DNA of 64,000 bases from Stenocarpella maydis (taxonomy: Eukaryota; Ascomycota; Sordariomycetes; Diaporthales; Diaporthaceae). The notes beneath the pieces are model-generated. The model was not told the origin of the DNA and did not search any database. It was given only the letters and a program-made list of their open reading frames with translations. The stretch lies in assembly GCA_002270565.1 (NCBI GenBank), contig NQMI01000147.1, forward strand, positions 1,599 to 65,598. Reading direction: 5' to 3'. The position numbers and the translations under genes were made by a program. Below are positions 45,641-56,598 of the stretch, piece after piece (position 1 is the first letter of the stretch; the number at the start of each line of letters is the position of its first letter).

Positions 45641-47920
45641 TTGGGGTTTTCAGGCTCGGATTAACGTCGGGAGCCTCGCCAAAGGGCGAGCAGACAGACA
45701 TGCGGCGGTTCTGGAACCGGGTCTCCAAAAGTGAGGAACGAATGAGTCATGATTAATACCTGTATATTGCCCTCTCGATACCAGCAGCACACACTTGACA
45801 ATTCGATAGCGCCTGGATTGTCCCCTATATACCTTCATAGTCGTATAATATTCCTCGACGTGGTGGCGCCTTCTTGAACAAAAGCCCGCTTCCCTGTTCT
45901 TTTGGCCTATCGAGTGAGCCACACCCATGCATTGCTTGAGCTCCCCTTTATATCCACTTGATTTCTGGATAAGATGTGCTGCGGTCCCCTTGGCCTGCGG
46001 AAAATGACTAGCAGGATACCATGCGACTGATCTTTTGTCCTGGTTCCCATATCATTCCGTGACAGAGTCGATCTTGTTTAAACGCGTTCCCAGCTGTCCT
46101 ATTTGTGTGCAGCTGCTCCTGCCAGGCGTTTTAATCTGTCGGAAAGGCTCGCTCGTTGTGATTTTCGGGCTCCTGGGAGGACTTTTAGGTTTTGGAGGAA
46201 TTTGTCAGTATGTTCAGCTAAGCTGACTCACGTTTGTACGAATGATCTTGTGCGTGTCGCAAATCGGGTGCAGCATGGACAGGGACAAGGGAATTGCATG
46301 CCCTTACCCTTCAATGAAGGCTCAGAGTCGGTACTTGACCTGAACTCATCTTGTTCGAGAGGCTTTTCCGGCGCGGGCTTGTCACATTTTTGGTTTGAAC
46401 CTGAGACAGGAAAGAGGAAGGTGGTCGGGTGTTTGCTGTCTTTCATGGCAGCCATGATGAAGCCGATCTCCATGCTGGGGCTGGCCATTTTTGAAGGGTT
46501 GTGTTGTTCTTGCGGGGATGATATCAATCAATTGCCGGCTTATGAGAAGCTCCCTTTTAGATACCACCTGGAAGACACGTAAAGGCTCTTGGAGTTCGCA
46601 GATGGAAGCCAAACATTATATACCCAGTTCCTCCTTCCGAGCACGTGTCTGTTTCGAAGGGAGTCATCGAGCACCGGTTGCATGTCCGCGGCCGCTTCTC
46701 ACGGTGTCCGGCCATAGCTCCGTCTTAGTCCGTTGCACGCCGCTGGTGAAAAGTACCACCCGCGCCCTGGGCTGACATGCATGGAGCAGCAGAAAGCTGG
46801 GAACCGAGCGCCGAGGGCGCTCCCGAACTTGCTCACGCGCAAATCTTTTAAGCTTGGTGTTGCATGCCAGTATTGTGCTTCGGCCTCGGCTTCGGCTTCG
46901 GCTTGCCGTACCACACGGACTATTTCGGTGGTGTGAGAGGGCTCTTCTTTAATTTTGTTCCTCGTGAATTATTGTCGAGCCCCAGCGTTCGGAGCAGTGA
47001 TATCGATGGGGGATTTTCTTTTTTTGGGCCGTCCGTAGGGTGGGGGGGGGGGGGGTGCCAAAGCCAGCCGATACTTCGCCAGACTACGGTATCATGTCAG
47101 TGCAGCCATTCACATGCATGGTGTGCTGAATAGTGCAAGTATGCATCTTGCAGAAGAGAATCTCGAAGCACACCGGCATAACAGAACCGGCATTAGTCAT
47201 GCCTGTAGGAATCTTGGGGTCTATCCGCCTGTGTGCATCAATCCGCAGTCCTCTCGACTCTGTGAGGGGGGGGGGGAATACCACATGCTTTGATTAAACC
47301 CTTGGCCTTGGGCAGTGTCCTCAGCTGCAGAGCAGAGGTCCCAGCCTGCCATGGGCGCTGCCCACTTAGCACAAGACTAACTAACGATCTCGGGAGCGAG
47401 ACCCGTTGAAGCAGCTCTGGACTGACGTATAGTGCTAGTTAGAGTATAGATGAACCCACAACCTTAGCCTGCCTATGAAGCTACCGCACCGAACGGTCAT
47501 GTGAGATACACTGGACATGTCATTCAAGCAGAATGCAAAACGGACAAGGAGTGCAACCAGGTGGGCAGGACGAGCAAAGGAGAGACGACCAATCAAGGGC
47601 GCAGCCGTGGCCGATCCGACAGACACAAGGCCGGGAAGGGCGCAGTGGCAGCGAAGCCTATCGGGAGCGTATGACGGTGGCATGTTTCTCGACGCACAAC
47701 AGGCCACAAAGGAGAAGCATAGGGCCACAGTGGTTGTAAGCCAGGGCCGAGGCGCTCGGCATGCAGAGTTGGGATTTGACTCTTGAGATCAAGCTTATAC
47801 ATAGTTTGACTGGCAGGCCGGCGAGATGTAGTTAATTTAGTGGGGACTGAAACCACGGGTCTGTCAGCGTGGCAGGTATGATGCAATGCAGCATGCAGGG
47901 ATTGGCTTTTTTTTCCTTTC
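45641..47920. other. Gene-poor region
   Basis: About 2.3 kb. Frames at 46103-46582 (plus) and 46228-46527 (minus) overlap and are unrecognised. There are poly-G tracts at 47042-47055 and about 47263-47276. 46871-46905 is a short GGCTTC-type repeat. I see no gene. Confidence 0.5.
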
Positions 47921-47951
47921 TTCTTCTTCTTCTTCTTCTTCTTCCTTCTTC
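47921..47951 (+). repeat. (TTC)n microsatellite
   Basis: About nine TTC units in a pyrimidine-only tract that extends on both sides. Confidence 0.85.
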
Positions 47952-47984
47952 TCTTCCTTGAGCGTTGGCTGCTCTGCTGATAAA

Positions 47985-48082
47985 GGACGGACGTGCCAGG
48001 ACGGACGTGCCAGGACGGACGTGCCGGTACGGACGTGCCAGTACGGACGTGCCAGTACGGACGTGCCAGTACGGACGTACCA
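47985..48082 (+). repeat. 14-bp minisatellite, seven copies
   Basis: Seven contiguous units of G(G/T)ACGGACGTGCCA, exact in length. The first three start GG and the last four GT, with one G and one A substitution in units 3 and 7. Each unit carries an ACGT core. It lies about 840 bp upstream of the start codon at 48918, with no coding frame I would support across it. Confidence 0.92.
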
Positions 48083-48917
48083 GCCTGTGGTGGATGACGA
48101 GTGCCAGGGAGGGAGTACCAGCGAAAAAGACCAGAGGTGAGACGTGGTGCACGGGCCAGCGGGCCAGCGGGCTGGGCAGGGAAACTGTGGCTGTTTCGCC
48201 TGACCTCTTCGGGTGGCCCTGCCGGCTGCCAGGCCCTGCCAGGCCCTGCCAGGCCCCCGCCAGGCACCGCCTCGTCTCTTCGGCGTCGTCTCATGTTGCT
48301 CCCGATTCGTCTCGTCTGGGCCCTGGCTCCAGGGTTGACGCCCTCCAGCTGCGACATGCTCGTGCAACACGTTCATGCGTCAGGATGGCTCAACCTGTGC
48401 GTGTGCTGCGTGCGGGGGTCGGCGTGCGGGGGGTGTGGGCATCGGCGGCAATCCTGACTCTCTGACTCGTTCCTCGTCCAGCCCGTCTCGTCGTCTCGTC
48501 GTCTCGTCGTCTCATCCCTACCCGGCCCAACCTTGCCTCTACCACACACCCTCGCGCACACCATTCCTATGTCCTACCTCCCTATTCTACCCTCCACCTC
48601 CCACGTTGTGTTCCCTCTCTGAATTCAATTTTTGACTTCCGACCCGGAAACACTCCAATCTCTTGACCTTGTGACCGAGCCCGATAGGTTTCAATTCGCG
48701 TGAAGGCTGTGCCTCTCTTTTATTCTTTGTAATACTGTCTCTTCTGTCCTTTTTTTCTTGGCTCCAAGCTTGCAACATCGTGACGGTTGAGCCGCACCTC
48801 GGGATCTCGTTGGATAATTTGGGACAGGGAGAAAGACAAAGACAAGGGGGAAACCAAGAGAAAACGAAGCCGACTACCAACAAGAAGCAGAAGCAATCGC
48901 CGCACCCGCACGACAAG
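48083..48917. other. Upstream region of the next gene, with further tandem repeats
   Basis: 48228-48266 has three to four units of CCCTGCCAGG. 48484-48513 has about four units of GTCTCGTC. From 48580 the sequence is CT-rich and then AC/AG-rich up to the start codon, like a long fungal 5' UTR. Confidence 0.55.
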
Positions 48918-49415
48918 ATGCAGAACCCATTCACCACCGCCCTCCTCCTCCTGGCCGCCCTCTCGGCGTCGGTGCTCGCCTCGCCCTCGTCCGCCAGCGA
49001 CCTCGCCGCCCCGGGGAGCGTCAGGGTCGTCGCGCGCCAGTTCACCGACACGGTCCTCTCGACCCAGGCCGCATGCCTCCAGTACAGCATGATAGCCAAC
49101 ATGTCCGTCGTCGCCGCCAACAGCACCTACCGCGCCGTCTTCCTCGAGAAGAGCCAGACCGGCACCCTCGCCAACACGGCAATGCTCAACAAGGCCATCC
49201 TCGTCGCCCCCAACCTGACCGCCGACGTCGAGCTCAACCAGCAGTGCGGGAACCTGACCGAGATCGCAATCCAGGAGGCCGCCGTCAACTTCACACAGGG
49301 CAAGGTCGCCCAGTTCACCTTCACCGCCCCGGTCTCCATCGTGGCTGGGCCCATCGTTATACTCGTGGTGTTACTCTGCTTGTTCATCCAGGTCGGCGTC
49401 ATGTCCGCCTTGTGA
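48918..49415 (+). CDS. Hypothetical secreted/membrane protein
   Basis: 165 residues, single exon, not recognised. It begins with a clear signal peptide (TTALLLLAALSASVLASP), has an ectodomain of about 110 residues with two cysteines and several N-glycosylation sites (NMS, NST, NLT, NFT), and ends in a hydrophobic helix (SIVAGPIVILVVLLCLFIQV) close to the C-terminus. The topology fits a tail-anchored, type I or GPI-like surface protein. The frame is open upstream to 48780 without a plausible start, and the ATG at 48918 follows a purine-rich leader (GACAAGATG). Codon use is strongly C-ending, as in well-expressed genes here. Confidence 0.72.
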   Translation: MQNPFTTALLLLAALSASVLASPSSASDLAAPGSVRVVARQFTDTVLSTQAACLQYSMIANMSVVAANSTYRAVFLEKSQTGTLANTAMLNKAILVAPNLTADVELNQQCGNLTEIAIQEAAVNFTQGKVAQFTFTAPVSIVAGPIVILVVLLCLFIQVGVMSAL

Positions 49416-50526
49416 GTGTGAGGAGGACTATGAGAGGGGTGGGCAAGGGATGAGGGCGGCCGCGTGCGATGCGAGCTGCTTGTCGTCGTCGTCAGCCTCG
49501 GGAGCTGAGGCGACGCGAGAGTCCGGTGGGGTGGGCGCGCGGCACGGTCTTTCGAAGCCAAAGCCGAGGGTTGGAGGCCATTACCAGATGGGGGGGGGGG
49601 GGGGGGCATTCACGGATCATGGCATTGGCAACGTCTGCACTTACGACGTGGCAGCCCAGAGCACAGTTGCCTGGACAACGGAGGAGCTGATGTCTAATTC
49701 TGCGGAGCCAGTTTGATATATACTATTTTTCGTGCCAGTTTTCAGTGATGTTCGCCAAGCACCATCGCTAGTTACTGTCGGAATGGGCCAGCAACATTCA
49801 ATTGTCTGTTCAATGCCCATGCCGCCTGATATTATGTGGCACATGACCGGCCCGAAGCCGATTGCCAACTTGAAATTGAAGCATCACGACACTTGCCTCC
49901 AAATCCGAGCTGTCCTGTGTCGCGTGAAACCCGGTTTCTAGGCCATTGCGAAGTCTCTTCGGCTACTGCGTGCTTGGAAGCTCCGAAGCACAGCTAAGCA
50001 CTTGTCCTGGTTTCCTCCTGATGCTGTGGACATGCTTTTACAACCGCCAATCAAACCGACATCGCACGGGAATCAGCTGACATATGACAATGGCACGTGA
50101 ACTGATTGCCTGATGAGCTAGGTTCTCATGCGCACGGGGAAAGGACCGGAGTAGCAACAAATCTGCATGTCGCCATTGCGACTTTGACCACAAATCTCCT
50201 GGTATTTCTCTTCTTGCGGTACATGGTCCCATTTCTACCAGCCTTGCTCAGCTACAAGCAGTCTTTTCGCCCCCCGTCCACCAACTCACTCAAACAAGCC
50301 CAGTTCGACAGTACCAGCCCCATTCTAATCTCAAGGTGATGAACACACCCGCAGTCATGCGAGGACCATCAGAACAGCCTGAAACAAGACACTCAAACTC
50401 TGCAATGCCGGAGAGAAGACTGGGCCCAGGCTCGCAAGGTTGATTTGCAGAGGTCACCAGACACTCGTCCCCCCCGGGGCTGATCGGAGCTCTTACAAAC
50501 GGACCAGTGAAGAGGCCGAGGGGACG
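49416..50526. other. Intergenic region
   Basis: A poly-G tract lies at 49591-49606. There are no frames of interest. It lies between the 3' ends of the secreted protein gene and the pseudogene. Confidence 0.5.
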
Positions 50527-51385
50527 CTAGCGAAGCCCAGTCGTGCAGTTGCTGTCTTCGATCCTGGCGCCGGCGAAGCTCACCACCGTGACCCGCTGCG
50601 ACTCCTGGTGCCAGCGCAGATCAGCCTCCGTCAGCGGCTCCAGGAAGGTCACGCCGCGGTCCCGGATTTCTCCCAGCGTGCGCCTGATCCTTTCTTTTCG
50701 TGGCATGGGTGCCTCGGACAGAGGCACTTCGGTTGACGACAGGAGCAGGAGGCTCGTCCCGCAGCCCCTTCCCGAGCTCGATGGGGCCCAGACAGGATGG
50801 GACACACTCGCCCGCGAGCTCCGGGCCGAGGCACTTGACCGCCAGGGTGGAAGGCTCAATGGCGACCAGACGAGCCTTCCACAGCGCGTGGACGTGCGCG
50901 AGGAGCACGGTGCCGTTCTCTCGATGGTCCCAAGCCATAGGCCACTTCTCCGCAGGCTCTTCATGCTCGCAGTCAATGTCTGACTTGTCGATAGGGAACA
51001 CCTCGAAGTGTTGAGGAGGGACGATGTGGTAAATCACAAGACGGAGGTCCTACCACGAGAGCTTCGAATTTTCAGGCGTGTGTCGGCCGAGGCCAGAAAC
51101 TGCACAACACCGACCAGAGGTGTTCGAGAGGAAGTGGAACCCCTTTATAGCCTCCTCGGCTCCCGAGAGGTTCGGTGGGATTCTCCCCTGGTCCCTTATG
51201 GCCCCTTGCCACGCTCCATTCGGGGTGAGCTCGTAGGCAGGGGCGGGTTGCAGGATTAATGGGCGGTAGTCCTGCGGAGGCTTCGCGACGGCTTGTCGCA
51301 CCCTGGTGCAGAATTGGCCTAGGTGCAGGTGTGGTGTCGATTCAGTGGCGCCTTTCTCATCCTCTGGGCTCAGGATATGACCCAT
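50527..51385 (-). pseudogene. Broken hypothetical gene (in-frame stop and frameshift)
   Basis: On the minus strand a frame opens with an ATG at 51385 and reads convincingly for 111 codons, meets TAG at 51052-51050, and continues in the same frame as DLRLVIYHIVPPQHFEVFPI and WDHRENGTVLLAHVHALWKA. Near 50740 the sense passes to another frame: PMPRKERIRRTLGEIRDRGV, then FLEPLTEADLRWHQESQRVT, to a stop at 50527. The TAG could be a C-to-T change of CAG, as RIP would cause, or the upstream part may be a separate exon with TAG as the 3' splice site. I do not recognise the family. It is a likely pseudogene; a spliced gene cannot be excluded. Confidence 0.5.
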
Positions 51386-51711
51386 CAGGAGGTGTGTCCA
51401 GTCGCCCTAATGCCAGCGCTGAGAATGATCAAGCTGGAAAGGGATGATGGGAAGATGACGGCTTTCGGCTGACCAAAGAGAGCGTCAACCCACTTGAAGC
51501 TGGAGGCTACACTTGCAAACTGGCCAGGGAAAGACGCAAGAACCTCAGACCACTTAGCCTCAGCTCGCATGGGGAATGTAGTCCGTACTACAGCACTTGA
51601 GACGGGCGTGTATGGTCCTGCTGCGCTCACTCCAGCACCTACCCCCAGCCGATATCGATCTCAGAAGGCCCACGCGGGTCCGCAGAGGGGCGGGCGTCGA
51701 CTTGGGACGGA

Positions 51712-52773
51712 TTAAATATTATTAAACAGGCTATATAGCAAGAGAGCACACGCCCACAGCGCCCACACCCCGCGCGCCGACCCGTGACCCGACCTCGCCG
51801 CATCGTTGGCCGCGCCCAGTATCCTGGCGACATTCCCAATCGTGGCGGGCTCCATGGTGGTGTTGTGCCAGCTGCCGCTCGTGAAGTAGGTGCTGTGCAC
51901 GCCCATGTCGACCACGCCGTCGATCTGCTGCGTGAGCATCTGCAGCGAGGCGTTGGTGGGGCCGCGGAACTGGTGCACGATGATGACCGTCTGCGGCAGG
52001 AAGGCGCTGTCGTGGGGGAGGCCGTCGCCCTTGTCGAGGCTCGCGGCCCTGAAGGGCTCGTAGGGCGTGGGGCAGTCCCACTCGACGCCCTCGGCCGCCG
52101 GGTCGGTGGTGTAGCACGTCTCCTTGGTGACGACGGCCGAGGCCATGCCGAACAGCTGGGTCTCGTAGTCCGGGTCCACCACGTGGCCCGCGTTGAGGAT
52201 GACGCTGTACTTGCCCCTGGCCTTGTCCTTGGCCTCGAAGGTCTCGTTGGCGTAGGCGACCAGGTCCTGGTACAGCGAGGCGTTGGCCGAGGACGAGCCG
52301 ATCTCGTCGAACCACAGGCCGTGGATGGAGATGTCGGCTTCCTCGTTGGCGTCCCAGGTTGCCTCCCTGTCCCACCTGGACCATTCCAGTATGTCGGCCT
52401 TGACCTCGTCGGCCGGCCGCTGCCCGTATCTGGTGTAGACGTACCCGATGGTCTGGGCGTTCCGGAACCTGCTGATGGTGGCCAGGTGGGTTGTCCAGTC
52501 GCGGTTGCAGCCATGGGGGATGTAGTCGTCATTCTCGACATTGCAGTATCCCTCGTTGAACCCGGACGGGTCGCTCGTGTTCATGGGCCCGTTGTTTGGG
52601 TTGATGATGACATAAAAGTGCGTGTCTGGGTTGTCCTCGATAGCATCCATGGCCGCCTGCCAGTTCGGGTTGGTCCACGTCGCATTTCCAGGGTAGACGT
52701 AAAGAGGCACCATGACATCGGTCCTGGCCACCACCATCGAGGCGAGTGCCGCGAGGCCGACGAGAGATCTCAT
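51712..52773 (-). CDS. Spherulin-4-like glycoside hydrolase, GH135 (Sph3-type)
   Basis: A single exon of 353 residues. Signal peptide at 1-16 (ending VVAR). The body is the spherulation-specific family 4 TIM barrel: VMVPLYVYPGNATW, FYVIINPNNGP, TIGYVYTRYGQR, and IHGLWFDEIG with the Asp156-Glu157 pair expected at the active site. The C-terminal 25 residues are hydrophobic after a Ser/Gly/Ala stretch, suggesting a GPI anchor or membrane tail. Characterised GH135 enzymes (Aspergillus Sph3) cut N-acetylgalactosamine-containing galactosaminogalactan and are needed to make it. No other galactosaminogalactan gene (synthase, deacetylase, epimerase) is in this window. The start ATG is followed by MRSLVGLAAL, a typical leader. 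Confidence 0.9.
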   Translation of the reverse strand: MRSLVGLAALASMVVARTDVMVPLYVYPGNATWTNPNWQAAMDAIEDNPDTHFYVIINPNNGPMNTSDPSGFNEGYCNVENDDYIPHGCNRDWTTHLATISRFRNAQTIGYVYTRYGQRPADEVKADILEWSRWDREATWDANEEADISIHGLWFDEIGSSSANASLYQDLVAYANETFEAKDKARGKYSVILNAGHVVDPDYETQLFGMASAVVTKETCYTTDPAAEGVEWDCPTPYEPFRAASLDKGDGLPHDSAFLPQTVIIVHQFRGPTNASLQMLTQQIDGVVDMGVHSTYFTSGSWHNTTMEPATIGNVARILGAANDAARSGHGSARGVWALWACALLLYSLFNNI

Positions 52774-54307
52774 GCTGCGGGCGACAACCCCGTGCGAGGG
52801 ACGTGAAGATGTGAGTTAATACAATACGTGACCAGCATACATGGCCCAGAGTAAATAAGACGCGTGATCTACTCTCGTGGTCCGAGTTGAGTCTGCGGCT
52901 GGGCCGGATTGGACGCTCAGGCTTGAGGCGCGACGGACGAAGAATCCAGTAAAACCCCCGCGATACCTGTCTCGGAATGGTCTAGTAAGGTAGCTAAAAC
53001 CAAAAAAAAAAAAAAAAAAAAAAATCTCAGGGTCCTCGTCGCGGCGGACATACGCAGCACGGCGAGGCGCAGTGCAGCACAGCCCAACGCTTGGAGCGAC
53101 TTCAAGGCTGGCAATAAGGGAAGTCAAATTCCCGCGGTCAAGGGACGGACGGAGGCTGATTGGTGATGCTGATGAGAACTCCCTTTTGATGGAAAGGAAG
53201 GTTTGACGATCCCTTTTGGAGATCGGGAAACTCGGCACAAGCCACATTAATAGTAAACTTGAAGGGGAAGAGGGCCGGCCAGAACAGGGGCAGCTAGACT
53301 AGGCTAATGGATGGCAGATGCTAGCTGCATGAATCGACATATGTAGAGCAGCTGAACAAATCCCTGTTGTGCCGACTGCCAATATAATCATATCTGTGCG
53401 GCCTTGGCCTGCCGGGGGAGAGAGGCGGATCTAGTGTATTGGGAAAGGGGTGGAGTGAGACACACGACCAGTGGCCATGCCAGTTCGGTTACCATAATTT
53501 GCTGCATTCGACCATCACAAGACAATAGCTCCTGGGCATATTGTCGAGTCGTTAACCCCTACCTAGGTACTGTGCATAACGGCCTGCAGGCCTGATAAGA
53601 CGGCTAGACGCTGGACAGCCAGTGACTCTTGGCCGCGCATGTCTCATCCAGCTGCCCCGCGGCTCTCGTATTCATCGCGACTCATTTTCCTCACGTGCGC
53701 TGAATCCTTCTTGTGATGCTTTGTTGTTTACCCAGAGAGTCCCGTGAATACCTAGTCTAGGTAGTCAGTCTTATCTTGCAAGGCGTCCCATATCCCACGA
53801 GTACGTTTGTCTCACTCCTCGGGCCGTTGTCCCACACACACCATGTCGTGCTCGGTGATGACAGCCTGCAGTAGCAATCTGACTATCCACCGTTAGATAC
53901 CCGAAAGTTAGTTAACCTTGTCAAGGGGGTACGCCCCGCATCCCCGATCTCTCCAACAGATCACTGTAATTCCATTCATACATTCAGTTGTATCTGGATC
54001 AATCTGTTTATGTTGGCTCTCTGAGGACATACAGTGCGTAACTCGAGGTATCTCCCCTCTTTCTTAGCAGCACTGTGATGTTCGCAGACAGACCACATCC
54101 GGCCCATCTCGATGTGCCCCCTTATCGGGCAGTTCACTTGGCTGTAAAGATCAAAAAGATTCACCCCAACCGACTATTAGTTCCCCGTATGTTTACAGAT
54201 GGCTATAATGTAGCCAGTGCTGGGATATTAGCAGTATGTTGAGTATTGATTACTGGTATAGTCTCTAATGATTAAATCGTTGCCACTGAAACCATTGCTC
54301 CACAAGA
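52774..54307. other. Intergenic region with a poly-A tract
   Basis: This is the promoter side of the GH135 gene. A run of about 23 A lies at 53002-53024. No coding frames are seen, and 53880-54260 is featureless. Confidence 0.55.
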
Positions 54308-54676
54308 TGCTGTCCCACTGCTTCTCGGTAGTGGTTGGGACAGCTGTCTCGCTCGTCGTCGCAGTGGGTTGTTTCATGGCTAATAGCTCTAAACTTGTGC
54401 CCTACTACAGGATTTTAGTTCCAAGGTTGACAATGCGTTGACACGGTACCTCGAGTGCTGGGGCGGTCCATGGCTGGGGAGGCTACCTCCGGGGGCGCGT
54501 CCAAGAGCCTCGCCAACCCACTTGTCACACTTTCAGAGGCAAAAGACTTCACAGGCATGTCACTCCCAAACAGCTACTTGATGCTGCAAGCCGACGCGGC
54601 AGACTACTCGGTGTCGTTCATCGCGACTGGCGCAACCCCCTACGTCCATGTTGTCGGCCCCCAACTGTACAATTAA
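54308..54676 (+). other. Possible small secreted-protein gene or exon fragment
   Basis: An ATG at 54308 opens a leader-like frame (MLSHCFSVVVGTAVSLVVAV) that ends at TGA about 130 nt on. A second, GC-rich frame reads SLANPLVTLSEAKDFTGMSL and FIATGATPYVHVVGPQLYN to a TAA at 54676. Its base use is gene-like, unlike its AT-richer surroundings. The two could be exons of one short gene, but no clean donor/acceptor pair joins them, so this may also be a fragment. I do not recognise the sequence. Confidence 0.25.
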
Positions 54677-55802
54677 ACTCATGAAAGACGCGAATTAAAA
54701 TATACCGCAATTGTATCCGTATAATTATCGTCAATACCAGGCTCTAGGCGATCATAATGCATGCATGGTGGGTGTTGATCGAGAGGTAGGAGTTGTGACA
54801 AGGTCACGTGCCATAATCGTATCATGATGCAGACGAGAACCAAACTACATATCGATACTTTTTTCAAACCTGGGCAGCTAGCAGCATCTCTCCACAGTAG
54901 CTGAGGGCTTAGCTGAAGGAGGTCTGGATTCCTTTTTGTCACCATATGAGGCTAGGGTTGGTTACTATGCAGGGTGTGGCGTCGCATATTTTGCTCAAGT
55001 AGTACAGTTTTCTTATTACATTATTACTACATCTGTACATTTTAGCTTCTAATGCTTTGCGGCCGACACGCCAGGCTCGGAATCGCCGACCAACCGTATA
55101 TTTCGTCTAGTTGTCTGCAGCCGTTCGACGGCCACGCCCGAGTGGGATGGTTATAAAAGAAGGGACCCCCACAGGATCGGAAACTCGACGAGCCTAAAAT
55201 GTGATGCCCTCAAGCCGCTTTTGACACAATGGCGCCAGAACAGCCAAGGGTTTTGCTAGCGTTCGCGGCAACGTCCGCATGAATGCTCTGAACCTCGGGG
55301 CGCCAGCCCCAGGTCGAACATCGGATACGACCGAGTAGTAAGGCTCGGGATGCAAAGACGGTGGATGCGGAGGAGTCCGAAAGACCATGAAGCCACATGG
55401 AGGCGTTTTGGTCCTGCCTCACGGCGCAGGCTCGTCACGGAAAAAGCTGTAGCAAAATTTCCCAGACAGTCATAAATGATACTTGAATTTCACAGTAGTA
55501 ACTACATTAACAAAAAAGTTGCGCATCATTCCCATAAAATCGGTTGAGGCTATCATAGCTTGAAGTGCTTGTTCTTTGTTGTAGGCTTATCCGGGATGCA
55601 GAGGATTAATTGCCTCTATCACCAATACCAGCAGGCTCATGAGTCACATGCCATTTACACATGTTTCATCAGCCTTATAGTCATCCGAGATTACCAGTGT
55701 CTATGCAGGGCGCCCAAATGTCAGCGTCCCAGGCGGCCGGTAACATGGACTGAAAGGATACATGATACCAGTAAGCAAGCCGACAGGGTATTCTAACTTT
55801 CA
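54677..55802. other. Intergenic region
   Basis: Mixed composition, short frames only. I see nothing I can name. Confidence 0.5.
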
Positions 55803-55875
55803 AGTATAAAAATCACACTAAAACTTTATAGGGTTCAGTAGGTAACCTATAGGGTTTTTATTGGTAGAGGGGTAT
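55803..55875 (-). repeat. Fragment related to LTR family B, reverse orientation
   Basis: The segment containing AATCACAC-TAAA-CTTTATAGGGTTCAGTAGG-style blocks is the reverse complement of the 3' end of the family-B repeats (compare 3140-3206), including GGTTCAGTAGGTAACCT. Beyond 55875 similarity fades. A GC-richer segment then runs to about 56096 and ends AATTAACA. Confidence 0.6.
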
Positions 55876-56598
55876 AAAGGCAATACTTAATTATTCTTCT
55901 GTATTGTTCTGGTTTAAGTTTCTAGCTAAGGGTTAAGGGGCTGAGAACTACCTATTAATACCTCTCGGTGGCCCACCACCACTTGGCAGACATACTAGTG
56001 GTGGCGGGCTGGGATGAACTCAGGTTTGACGACAACTGCTGCACCAGGCTGGTATGCCGCAGTGGCGCGGTCTGACCCTGCTATGACGAATTAACATTTT
56101 CTGCTTCTCCGGTGGGCGAGAGTGCGAGAGATGCGTCCCGCGAGCTGAGGGAAAAAAGTAATGTGTCACGCTGTCCCGCAGCTAAAGCTCTCGGGTGGGC
56201 TCTAGTAGGATTGGCACCGCGGAGTAGCCTCTTGGCCGCGTGTCAGGTCTCGCTCTACCAAGACACCAAGTCTAAGCTCGTTCGGTTCCAAGACTTTCCA
56301 AGATCCCTATCGCAGAGAGCAAAGAGTCAATTAAGGGTAGCTTCTCATTGCGTGCTCAGCCTTGGGCATTTCGCCATCATGAACAAATTGTAATATGGAA
56401 TGGGGCGCTTTGCCCATGGTTCTAACTCATACATATGGAAGATAGTACATGTATCCGGATAAAGAATGCGGTGACTCGTAGAAGGACCCTGGCTTACAAA
56501 ATAGGCCATGCATCTGTGCCCTCGACACATACCTCAACTTGGAATTGTATGCAAACCCCATAGCCTTCTTAGACATTGTCACACAGGCAAGAAAAATA
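55876..56598. other. Intergenic region upstream of the MFS transporter gene
   Basis: It contains a short imperfect palindrome around CCACCACCACTTGGCAGACATACTAG-like sequence near 55970-56003 and otherwise nothing recognisable. The last 200 bases are the likely promoter of the transporter gene. Confidence 0.45.

Noticed and set aside
47832..48376. Frames across the 14-bp minisatellite giving a repeated Trp/His/Val/Arg peptide
   Set aside because: A 14-bp unit changes frame at each copy, so the peptide repeat is a by-product of the tandem DNA. No start, splice pattern or family supports a protein.
47881..48600. Possible CRISPR-like array
   Set aside because: The repeat units are contiguous without spacers and the host is a fungus; these are mini- and microsatellites.
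51784..52806. 340-codon plus-strand frame
   Set aside because: It is the antisense of the GH135 gene, with the Val/Gly/Asp-rich look of a shadow.
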